A stretch of DNA of 37,257 nt from NCBI GenBank assembly GCA_026388735.1, contig JAPLJG010000102.1, positions 1 through 37,257 on the forward strand. Reading direction: 5' to 3'. Below the pieces are notes generated by a model. It was not told the origin of the DNA. It saw only the letters and a list, made by a program, of their open reading frames with translations, and made no database searches. Source of the DNA: Deltaproteobacteria bacterium (lineage in GTDB: Bacteria > Desulfobacterota > Desulfobulbia > Desulfobulbales > Desulfurivibrionaceae). Numbering within the stretch: position 1 is the stretch's first letter; each line of letters begins with the position of its first letter. Shown here one piece after another: positions 26,090 through 33,192 of this stretch. The position numbers were made by a program, and so were the translations under genes.

Positions 26090-27530
26090 AGTGAGAAAAT
26101 TGGAAGATGATGCGGCCAGCCTCGCCAGTCTGAAGCCGTTTCGGCTGGTAAAATTTTTCTCTTACAGCGGTCTTGCGGTATTTCTCCTCTTTACCCTGGT
26201 TCTTTCCTGGATCATTTCCAACCACGCCAAAAAGGTTCTCCTGGAACGTAGCGAGGCCTATGCCTTTGTTGTGGCCGAGAATCTCAGCCACCAGGTGTTC
26301 CAGCAATTTGTCCTGCCCACGGTGGTGCGCTATGGGAAGATCGCCCTGCGCAACCCCGAGCAGTTTGCCCGGCTTGATGGTGTTGTCCGCAACGCCACGC
26401 ACGGGATGCGGATTCAGGCAGTTACCATCTTCGATTCCAGGGAAAACATCATCTCCTACAGCACGGTGACCACCCGCATTGGTCGCGTTGGCGAAGGTGG
26501 CATTGAGTACCGCAAGGCCTTGACTGGCGAGAACAACTCCGTGGTCCGCTCAACCGGCTCCCTGCTGAACCTCCTGCCTGGGGCGCGGCCCATTTCCTCG
26601 CAGCTGAGCACCTTCATCCCCTTTCGTCAGTATCAGGCGAACAACCAGAAAGGGGACGTGATCATGGGGGTTATTGAGGTGGTGCAGGATCTTTCCGAGG
26701 ATGTGGTGGCGATTACCAAATTGCAGGGCTCCATCATCCTTACCTCCATGCTGATCATGTCGGCCCTTTTTGTGGTGCTTGGTTTCATCGTGGCGCGGGC
26801 GGATCGGATCATTGACGCCCGGGCGGAGGAACGCCGACGTCTTGAGCAGCAGCTGAACCAAAGCCAGAGGCTGGCCACCCTCGGCAAGATGGTGGCCTCG
26901 GTTTCCCATGAAATAAAAAACCCGCTGGGCATTGTCCGCAGCACCGCCGACATTCTGGGCAAACGCCTTAAAAGCGTGGCGCCGGGCAATGAGCATCTGG
27001 CTGAGATTATCGTGGAGGAAACAGGCAGGCTGGATGGAATCGTGCGGGAGTTCTTGGATTTTGCCCGTCCCCAGGAGCTTAAGATGGTGCCGACCTCGGT
27101 GAACGATATCTTCGGCAAGATTCTGACCTTCATGGAGCCGGAACTGGAGCGGCAGCAGATTGTTCTGGCAACCTCGCTGGCCCAGGATATGCCGCAGATC
27201 CCCCTTGATCAGGGGTTGATGCACCGAGCCTGTCTCAATATTTTGATGAACAGTGTGCAGGCCATGCCGGAAGGGGGGACGCTGACGGTGGAAACCAGAT
27301 ATGAAAAAGAAGCGGGCATGGCGCTGCTCATGGTCAGCGATACCGGGGGGGGGATGTCCCTGGAAAAACAGGGGCATATCTTTACGCCGTTTTATACCGA
27401 TAAAAACCGGGGAACCGGGCTTGGGCTGGCCATCGTCAAAAACATTGTTGACAGCCATCAGGGAACAATCTCTGTGGATAGTGAAGAAGGGGAAGGCGCC
27501 ACCTTTACGATTGCCCTCCCCGTCGGGTGA
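26082..27530 (+). CDS. Membrane sensor histidine kinase (orphan)
   Basis: From ATG 26082 this is a 482-residue protein. It has TM1 (about 29-46), an extracytoplasmic sensor region of about 170 residues with no recognised fold, TM2 (about 217-238), a short coiled linker, a HisKA domain with VSHEIKNPLG (phospho-accepting His about 276), and a HATPase_c domain (N box LNILMNSVQAM; G1 VSDTGGGM; F/G2 IFTPFYTDKNRGTGLGLAIV). No HAMP domain or receiver is obvious, and no response regulator is adjacent. The H-box context resembles NtrB/AtoS-type kinases. Its first codons overlap the upstream radical SAM stop by eight bases, so the two are likely coupled. Confidence 0.9.
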   Translation: MVKVRKLEDDAASLASLKPFRLVKFFSYSGLAVFLLFTLVLSWIISNHAKKVLLERSEAYAFVVAENLSHQVFQQFVLPTVVRYGKIALRNPEQFARLDGVVRNATHGMRIQAVTIFDSRENIISYSTVTTRIGRVGEGGIEYRKALTGENNSVVRSTGSLLNLLPGARPISSQLSTFIPFRQYQANNQKGDVIMGVIEVVQDLSEDVVAITKLQGSIILTSMLIMSALFVVLGFIVARADRIIDARAEERRRLEQQLNQSQRLATLGKMVASVSHEIKNPLGIVRSTADILGKRLKSVAPGNEHLAEIIVEETGRLDGIVREFLDFARPQELKMVPTSVNDIFGKILTFMEPELERQQIVLATSLAQDMPQIPLDQGLMHRACLNILMNSVQAMPEGGTLTVETRYEKEAGMALLMVSDTGGGMSLEKQGHIFTPFYTDKNRGTGLGLAIVKNIVDSHQGTISVDSEEGEGATFTIALPVG

Positions 27531-28502
27531 TCAGCTTTTCTTGTCCGTCTCTTTCTGCACTTCTATCTTTTTCTTGAGCAGATCGTGGTCGCGGCGCAGT
27601 GCTTCATAGGTTTCCATGGCCTGTTTTTCCACATCGCCCTGATTGTTTTTATTCTGCTCCACCCGTGCCTTGACTTTTTCCGGTTTTATCAGCAGATCCT
27701 TGGTGCCGAAGATGGAAGCGGCCAGGTATTTGCAGGAAAATTTCATAAGGGCGATATCGTCGGTTTTGATCTTTGCCAGGGTTTCCGCATCGACGTCATA
27801 GGTCTCAAGAAAGGAGCTGTTGAAAACAAAATCCCGGAATTTGTCAAGATCGGTGCTGGCCAGGAAAAACATCTTCTGGGCTGGTTCGCTCAAGGTTGCC
27901 TGTAAGCCGAAAGACTTGCGGCGCATGACAATTTCCATCCATTCCCGGTTCATTTCATCTGACTCGTCAATCCCCTGCTCAATCCGCCACTGGCGGATGG
28001 TTTGCTCCTTCGGCTCTTCGTGCCCTTTACAGTAGGGCTCTTTAACCAGGAAGTAGAATTCCTCCGCCGCAGTTCCTTCATTGCCTGCCGCATGGAAATA
28101 AGACATCCCCACCGGATAATAGCGGCAGGTTGTCGGCCGGTAAGGATAGATGGTGCAGCCTTCTTCCGTGACAAAGGGGCAGCGGCCATTTTCGGCGAGA
28201 TGGATCTTTACTCCGGGAAGATCCGTTTTTTCCAGGTAGACCGGGGTGGTGAAGCGCAGGAGAAATTCTTCGGCGGTGAGATTTAAAGGCCGTCTAATTC
28301 GCAGGATATCATAAGGGGTCAAGATGATATTGATATTGCCGCAGCAGTTGGTAAAACAGGAGACTCCAGGATGGCAGCTAAATTTCAGGTTGCTGTCAGC
28401 AGTGAGTTTTGCGGGCATAATATTGCTTGGGTTGTTGTCGGAACCGAACAAGGACTTGTTAAAGGACGTGGATTGTGGTGCCTGTTGTGACTTCTTGCTC
28501 AT
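27531..28502 (-). CDS. YkgJ-family cysteine-cluster protein
   Basis: This is a 323-residue protein. The N-terminal half carries the YkgJ/CxxCxxxC-type Fe- or Zn-chelating motif: C43-x5-C49-x3-C53-C54 followed by G-N-I-N, then NGRCPF, EEGCTIYPYRPTTCRYYP. The C-terminal half is charged and helical with a Lys/Gln-rich tail. The stop (TGA on the reverse strand) abuts the histidine kinase stop, so the two read as TGATCA at 27528-27533. A weak AAAGG lies about 10 bases before the ATG. The function is unknown; metal binding or a link with protein modification is suggested for the family. Confidence 0.85.
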   Translation of the reverse strand: MSKKSQQAPQSTSFNKSLFGSDNNPSNIMPAKLTADSNLKFSCHPGVSCFTNCCGNINIILTPYDILRIRRPLNLTAEEFLLRFTTPVYLEKTDLPGVKIHLAENGRCPFVTEEGCTIYPYRPTTCRYYPVGMSYFHAAGNEGTAAEEFYFLVKEPYCKGHEEPKEQTIRQWRIEQGIDESDEMNREWMEIVMRRKSFGLQATLSEPAQKMFFLASTDLDKFRDFVFNSSFLETYDVDAETLAKIKTDDIALMKFSCKYLAASIFGTKDLLIKPEKVKARVEQNKNNQGDVEKQAMETYEALRRDHDLLKKKIEVQKETDKKS

Positions 28503-28685
28503 GGTAAGGACCTTTCGAAAAATGTGTTATTGGGGAAGAAGAAGCGCCCGCATTAATTCTGTCCAGATGACGATGGACATGGATCATGATGGCGGGAGGA
28601 TGGAAAGCTTCCAATTATCTTCTTGTCGTTATTTCAACCAGTTATATCGACAATGCGTGACGAGGCATAGGGCGATTTTGGCCAC

Positions 28686-28714
28686 ACAGTAATCACGGGA
28701 ACGGCCCGTGTCAA
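28686..28714 (-). promoter_or_regulatory. Promoter-like site with dyad operator, reading toward ykgJ-type gene
   Basis: On the reverse strand a perfect -35 TTGACA (28709-28714) is followed by a 17-base spacer and TACTGT (28686-28691), a weak -10. The spacer is almost filled by a dyad: CACGGG-AACGG-CCCGTG at 28694-28710, perfect in its arms. A repressor or activator bound there would control the promoter. It would give a leader of about 175 bases to the gene at 28502. Confidence 0.45.
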
Positions 28715-28929
28715 ATTCATTTCTCAGGGGAAAAGAGGAGGCCCGGCAAGCGTGGGAAAATGATTTCCCCACGGGCACATTACAATCCAGAGGTGCTTTT
28801 CCCTGCTTTTTAGCCCGAGAGGAGGCGACTTGCTGGTGGGTGAACGAGGGGCCGGAGCAAGGGAAAATTGAGTGATGCAGAGGCGGCGTGGGCGGGGTCT
28901 CTGGGGAGGATGTGCGCAATGTTTTTTTC
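28715..28929. other. Intergenic stretch without supported gene
   Basis: No open frame here has a ribosome site or family match. One hairpin is visible: CGTGGGAAA (28751-28759) with TTTCCCCACG (28764-28773), with one bulge. On the reverse strand it lies just upstream of the dyad promoter. Nothing else is recognised. Confidence 0.35.
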
Positions 28930-28958
28930 TTGACTTTTATCAGGTGAGAAATTATACA
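28930..28958 (+). promoter_or_regulatory. Strong sigma70-type promoter for aprBA
   Basis: TTGACT (28930-28935) and TATACA (28953-28958) are spaced by exactly 17 bases, each matching 5/6 of the consensus. Transcription would start near 28965, about 270 bases before aprB. High expression of APS reductase in sulfate reducers fits a strong promoter. Confidence 0.7.
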
Positions 28959-28964
28959 GACCAA

Positions 28965-29233
28965 TGTTCTGAAAAATGAGTCGCTCTTCAGTTTTGTGTA
29001 AAAAAGAAGAAAAATACGCGGAATTAACCGTTTGGGTGCACGGCGGGAAAAATGAAGCTGTAAGCGGGTTTTCTTCTGCGGTTTGGTAGTTTAGATGGTC
29101 AACGGGGTGAGGGTCTGCTTCTGGAGCGATTGCTTCGAGCGTTCCTGGGCCTGGGCGGCTGTCCTTGATAAGGTAAACGCGAATTTCGTAAGATCGGAGT
29201 TCGAAAATTCAATCCAAGTGAGGAGGTTAGTGA
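28965..29233 (+). other. Long untranslated leader of aprBA
   Basis: If the predicted promoter is right, about 270 bases precede aprB. I find no gene in it. Near its end GAATTTCG (29181-29188) can pair with CGAAAATTC (29202-29210), ten bases before the strong ribosome site GAGGAGG (29220-29226). It matches no riboswitch class that I can recognise. Confidence 0.45.
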
Positions 29234-29662
29234 ATGCCAAGTTACGTAGATCCTTCTAAATGTGACGGCTGCAAGGGTGGTGACAAAACCGCCTGCATGT
29301 ACATCTGCCCCAATGACCTGATGGTCTTGAACAAAGAGGAGATGAAGGCTTACAATCAGGAGCCTGATGCATGCTGGGAATGTTACTCCTGCGTAAAGAT
29401 CTGCCCGCAGGGCGCCATTGCTGTTCGTGGTTACAATGACTTCGTACCCATGGGTGGCCAGGTACATCCGATGCGGAGTTCTGATTCCATCATGTGGACC
29501 GTTAAGTTCCGTAACGGCAACATGAAGCGTTTCAAGTTCCCCGTGCGGACCACTGCTGAGGGTGCTGCCAACGCTTATCCTGCGCTGAAATGCACGAACC
29601 TGGACGACGAGTTGCTCTCCACCGAGAAGCAGCTGCCTGTGCCGACCATGGTTGCCAAGTAA
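29234..29662 (+). CDS. aprB: Adenylylsulfate (APS) reductase beta subunit
   Basis: AprB is the iron-sulfur subunit that passes electrons to the FAD in AprA for reduction of APS to sulfite and AMP in the cytoplasm. The 142-residue protein binds two [4Fe-4S] clusters: C10, C13, C21, C25 and C47, C50, C53, C57. The spacing in the first motif is the AprB-type insertion (KCDGCKGGDKTACMYIC). The C-terminal tail, which wraps around AprA in known structures, is present. GAGGAGG lies seven bases before ATG. It is followed by aprA after 50 bases. Codon use is biased to GCT, CGT and GTT forms, fitting high expression. Confidence 0.98.
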   Translation: MPSYVDPSKCDGCKGGDKTACMYICPNDLMVLNKEEMKAYNQEPDACWECYSCVKICPQGAIAVRGYNDFVPMGGQVHPMRSSDSIMWTVKFRNGNMKRFKFPVRTTAEGAANAYPALKCTNLDDELLSTEKQLPVPTMVAK

Positions 29663-29712
29663 GTTTTTTGTTAATTAACTGATTTCAATACAATTTCTTA
29701 AGGAGATTTACT

Positions 29713-31728
29713 ATGGCGTTACCTAATAAGCCGCTGGGTGAATTGGCAGCCGTTGCCAATCCTGAGGTTGTCGAGCACGATGTAGACGTTCTGATCATCG
29801 GTGGTGGTATGGCCGCATGCGGTACTGCTTTCGAGATCAAGAAGTGGGCACCTGCCGACATGAAGATCAAGCTGGTGGACAAGGCATCCATGGAGCGTTC
29901 CGGCGCTGTTGCCCAGGGCCTTTCCGCTATCAACACTTACATCGGTGACAACAAGATCGAGAACTACGTAAAAATGGTTCGTAACGATCTCATGGGTGTT
30001 GTCCGTGAAGACCTGATCTACGATCTGGGCCGTCACGTTGACGATTCCGTACATCTTTTCGAAGAGTGGGGCCTGCCGGTCTGGAAGCTCGATGCCGACG
30101 GCAACAACCTTGATGGCGCTGCACCTGCCCCGAAACTGACCGAAGGCGGCAAGCCGGTTCGTACCGGTAAGTGGCAGATCATGATCAACGGTGAGTCCTA
30201 CAAGTGTATCGTTGCCGAGCCCGCTAAGACCGCTCTTGGCGATGAGAATATCATGGAGCGCGTGTTCATCGTTAAGCTGATCCTTGACAAGAACAAGGCA
30301 AACCAGATCGCTGGCGCTGTCGGTTTCAGCACCCGCGAGAACAAGGTTCACGTTTTCCGTTGCAAGACCGCTCTGTGTGCATGCGGCGGTGCAGTAAACA
30401 TCTTCCGTCCCCGGTCCACCGGTGAGGGTAAGGGCCGCGCTTGGTATCCTGTATGGAATGCTGGTTCCACCTACACCATGTGTGCACAGGTTGGCGCTAC
30501 TCTGACCATGATGGAGAATCGTTTCACGCCTGCTCGTTTCAAAGACGGGTACGGCCCGGTTGGTGCATGGTTCCTTCTCTTCAAGGCCAAAGTACAGAAC
30601 GGCCTGGGCGAGTTCTACGCAAACAGCGATTCAGTAAAAGGCGAGCTCGAGAAGTTCATGCCCTACGGCGCTTCTCCCGTAACCCCGACCTGTCTGCGTA
30701 ACCATCTGATGCTCAATGAGCTGAAAGCTGGCCGCGGCCCGATCTACATGGCTACCGACGTAGCTCTGAACGCCTTCATCGATGCCAAAAAAGCTGCCGG
30801 CATGGACGAGAAGGACGTGAAGAAGTTCTGGAAGCATCTTGAGTCTGAGGCTTGGGAAGACTTCCTCGACATGTCCGTTGGTCAGGCTGGTCTCTGGGCC
30901 GGTGCGAACATCGAGCCCGAGAAGGTTGGTTCTGAAATCATGCCGACCGAACCATACATGCTCGGTTCTCATTCCGGCTGTTGTGGTATCTGGACCTCCG
31001 GTCCGGACGAAGCATGGGTTCCCACCGTTGAAGGTACCCGTGCCCATCAGTATAAGTGGGGCTACAACCGGATGACCACTGTTGACGGTCTGTTCACCGC
31101 AGGTGACGGCGTTGGCGCTTCCGGTCATAAGTTCTCTTCTGGTTCCCATGCCGAGGGTCGTATTGTCGCCAAGATGATGGTTAAGTTCTGCCGTGACAAC
31201 GCTTCCTTCAAGCCTGAGTTGCCGAAGTCCGCCCAGGAATATGCTGACGAAGTATACGCACCGGTTAAGCGTTACCTCCAGTACGTTGGCGCTTCCACTG
31301 CTGGTGATGTTAACCCCAACTACTGCAAGCCTGCCGGTATCATGATGCGCCTGATGAAGGCCACTGATGAGTACGGCGGCGGTGTTGCCACCTACTACAT
31401 GACCTCAGGCAAGCTTCTCAACATCTGCCTGGATCTTCTCAAGATGCTGCGTGAAGATGCCGAGTTGATGGCTGCAGGCGACCTGCATGAGTTGATGCGC
31501 GCTTGGGAGAACTACCATCGTATTTGGTGTGTAGAGACCCACATCCGTCACATCGAATTCCGTCAGGAGAGCCGCTATCCTGGGTTCTACTACCGGTCAG
31601 ACTTCCCGACCGTTGACGATGCCAACTGGAAGTGCTTTGTTAACTCCACCTTCGATCCTGCAACCCAGGAGTGGAAGTGTGAAAAGGTTAAATGCATCAA
31701 CATCATTGAGACCGAGCCTTGGGTCTAA
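29713..31728 (+). CDS. aprA: Adenylylsulfate (APS) reductase alpha subunit
   Basis: AprA is the FAD-containing catalytic subunit, a fumarate-reductase-type flavoprotein. The 671-residue protein has the FAD motif DVLIIGGGMAACGTAFE (residues 25-41), CGGAVNIFRPRSTGEGKGRAWYP (substrate-loop region, around 219-241), GSHSGCCGIW, and the second FAD segment GLFTAGDGVGASGHKFSSGSHAEGR (around 459-483). The C-terminal helical domain is intact. AAGGAG precedes the ATG. The gene ends 33 bases before a strong intrinsic terminator. The short length between aprB and aprA and the shared codon bias support a bicistronic unit. Confidence 0.98.
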   Translation: MALPNKPLGELAAVANPEVVEHDVDVLIIGGGMAACGTAFEIKKWAPADMKIKLVDKASMERSGAVAQGLSAINTYIGDNKIENYVKMVRNDLMGVVREDLIYDLGRHVDDSVHLFEEWGLPVWKLDADGNNLDGAAPAPKLTEGGKPVRTGKWQIMINGESYKCIVAEPAKTALGDENIMERVFIVKLILDKNKANQIAGAVGFSTRENKVHVFRCKTALCACGGAVNIFRPRSTGEGKGRAWYPVWNAGSTYTMCAQVGATLTMMENRFTPARFKDGYGPVGAWFLLFKAKVQNGLGEFYANSDSVKGELEKFMPYGASPVTPTCLRNHLMLNELKAGRGPIYMATDVALNAFIDAKKAAGMDEKDVKKFWKHLESEAWEDFLDMSVGQAGLWAGANIEPEKVGSEIMPTEPYMLGSHSGCCGIWTSGPDEAWVPTVEGTRAHQYKWGYNRMTTVDGLFTAGDGVGASGHKFSSGSHAEGRIVAKMMVKFCRDNASFKPELPKSAQEYADEVYAPVKRYLQYVGASTAGDVNPNYCKPAGIMMRLMKATDEYGGGVATYYMTSGKLLNICLDLLKMLREDAELMAAGDLHELMRAWENYHRIWCVETHIRHIEFRQESRYPGFYYRSDFPTVDDANWKCFVNSTFDPATQEWKCEKVKCINIIETEPWV

Positions 31729-31761
31729 GTTGCACTGAGTAATTGGTATCACGGTAATAAG

Positions 31762-31800
31762 AAATCTCCAGGCACCCCACAGGTGCCTGGAGATTTTTCT
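31762..31800 (+). terminator. Strong intrinsic terminator after aprA
   Basis: A perfect 15-base stem (AAATCTCCAGGCACC at 31762-31776 with its complement at 31782-31796) closes on a five-base loop CCACA and runs into ATTTTTCT. It should separate aprBA from qmoABC or attenuate read-through, giving different mRNA levels. Confidence 0.9.
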
Positions 31801-31924
31801 ATGAGGTGGGCGTCTCAGTTTTTTTGGTTGAGCTGGCCAGGCGGGAAGCAGGGGAGTCCTGGTCGTTTGAGCCAAAAAAACTCGTTTTTACAGATAAAAT
31901 TACTTTACAAAAATGGAGGAAGGC

Positions 31925-33187
31925 ATGACAGACGAACGCAGCGCACCCGCAGGTGCTGTACTTGTCGTTGGCGGTGGCATAAGCGGGCTTACGGCCGCCT
32001 TGGAAGCCGCTGAAGTCGGAAAAGATGTTTTTCTGATCGAGAAAAATTCGTATCTGGGCGGTCGTGTTGCGCAGCTGAATCAATACTTCCCGAAGCTCTG
32101 TCCGCCAAGTTGCGGACTGGAGATCAACTTCCAGCGGATTAAAAGCAATCGTCTGGTTCGGGTATACACCATGACCGAGGTCAAGAGTGTTACCGGTGGG
32201 CCGGGCAACTATCAGGTTACCCTGGAGAGCAAGCCCCGTTTTATCAACAACAACTGCACCGCTTGCGGCGCATGTGCCGATGCCTGCCCGGATGAGCGTG
32301 ACAACGATTTCAACTTTGGCATGGACAAGAGCAAGGCGGTGTACAAGCCCCACGACATGGCTTTCCCCATGAAGTATGTGCTTGATAAAAACGCTTGCAG
32401 TGCTGCCGGGTTGCAGGCCATCAAGGATGCCTGCAAATATGACGCGGTTGATCTGGACATGGCTGCCAAGGAATTCACCGTTGACGTGAGCGCCATTGTT
32501 TGGGCAACGGGCTGGAATCCTTATGATCCGACCAAGATGACCAACCTCAAGTACGATTCCAGCAACGCCATCATCACCAACATGATGATGGAGCGTCTGG
32601 CTGCACCAAACGGTCCCACCGGTGGCAAGATTCTCCGCCCCGGCGACAACAAGGAGCCCGCAAGTTTTGCTTTTGTCCAGTGTGCTGGTTCCCGTGATGA
32701 GAATCATTTGGAGTACTGTTCCTATATCTGTTGCATGGCTTCCATGAAGCACATTAACTATATTCGTGAGCAGTATCCTACGGCCAAAATCACCGTTTTC
32801 TACATCGATCTCCGGACTCCTGGCAAGTATGAGAAGTTCCGCGAGAAGTTGATGGCTGATGCGAATATCACCTGGGTGAAGGGCAAGGTTGCTGATATTG
32901 TTGCCGCAGCCGATGGGTCTGTGACCCTGATTGCTGAGAACGCCGTGACCGGTGCGAAGATCAAGGAAACGGTCGACCTGGCCATCCTCGCGACCGGCAT
33001 GGAGCCTGCGGCCAAGGCCCAGGCCGCGGCGCTTGGACTTTCGGTTGACAGCAATGGATTTATTCTGGCCGATGCGAATGGCGGGATGGTTTCCGCCGGT
33101 TGCGCCAAAAAGGCAGCCGACGTCGTAACCTGTGCCCAGAGTGCAACGGCAGCAGCCATGAAAGCTATTCAAGCGTCCAGGAGGTAG
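31925..33187 (+). CDS. qmoA: Quinone-interacting membrane-bound oxidoreductase subunit QmoA
   Basis: QmoA is a soluble flavoprotein of the Qmo complex, which donates electrons from menaquinol to APS reductase. It is HdrA-like. From ATG 31925 the protein has 420 residues, with the FAD motif VLVVGGGISGLTAALEA (12-28), the HdrA-type segment FPKLCPPSCGLEINFQRIK and a four-cysteine [4Fe-4S] motif (C111, C114, C117, C121). An ATG at 31913 is in frame, but the ribosome site GGAGGA (31915-31920) lies downstream of it and fits the ATG at 31925. The 128 bases after the aprA terminator show no clear promoter. Confidence 0.95.
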   Translation: MTDERSAPAGAVLVVGGGISGLTAALEAAEVGKDVFLIEKNSYLGGRVAQLNQYFPKLCPPSCGLEINFQRIKSNRLVRVYTMTEVKSVTGGPGNYQVTLESKPRFINNNCTACGACADACPDERDNDFNFGMDKSKAVYKPHDMAFPMKYVLDKNACSAAGLQAIKDACKYDAVDLDMAAKEFTVDVSAIVWATGWNPYDPTKMTNLKYDSSNAIITNMMMERLAAPNGPTGGKILRPGDNKEPASFAFVQCAGSRDENHLEYCSYICCMASMKHINYIREQYPTAKITVFYIDLRTPGKYEKFREKLMADANITWVKGKVADIVAAADGSVTLIAENAVTGAKIKETVDLAILATGMEPAAKAQAAALGLSVDSNGFILADANGGMVSAGCAKKAADVVTCAQSATAAAMKAIQASRR

Positions 33188-33192
33188 GGTGA

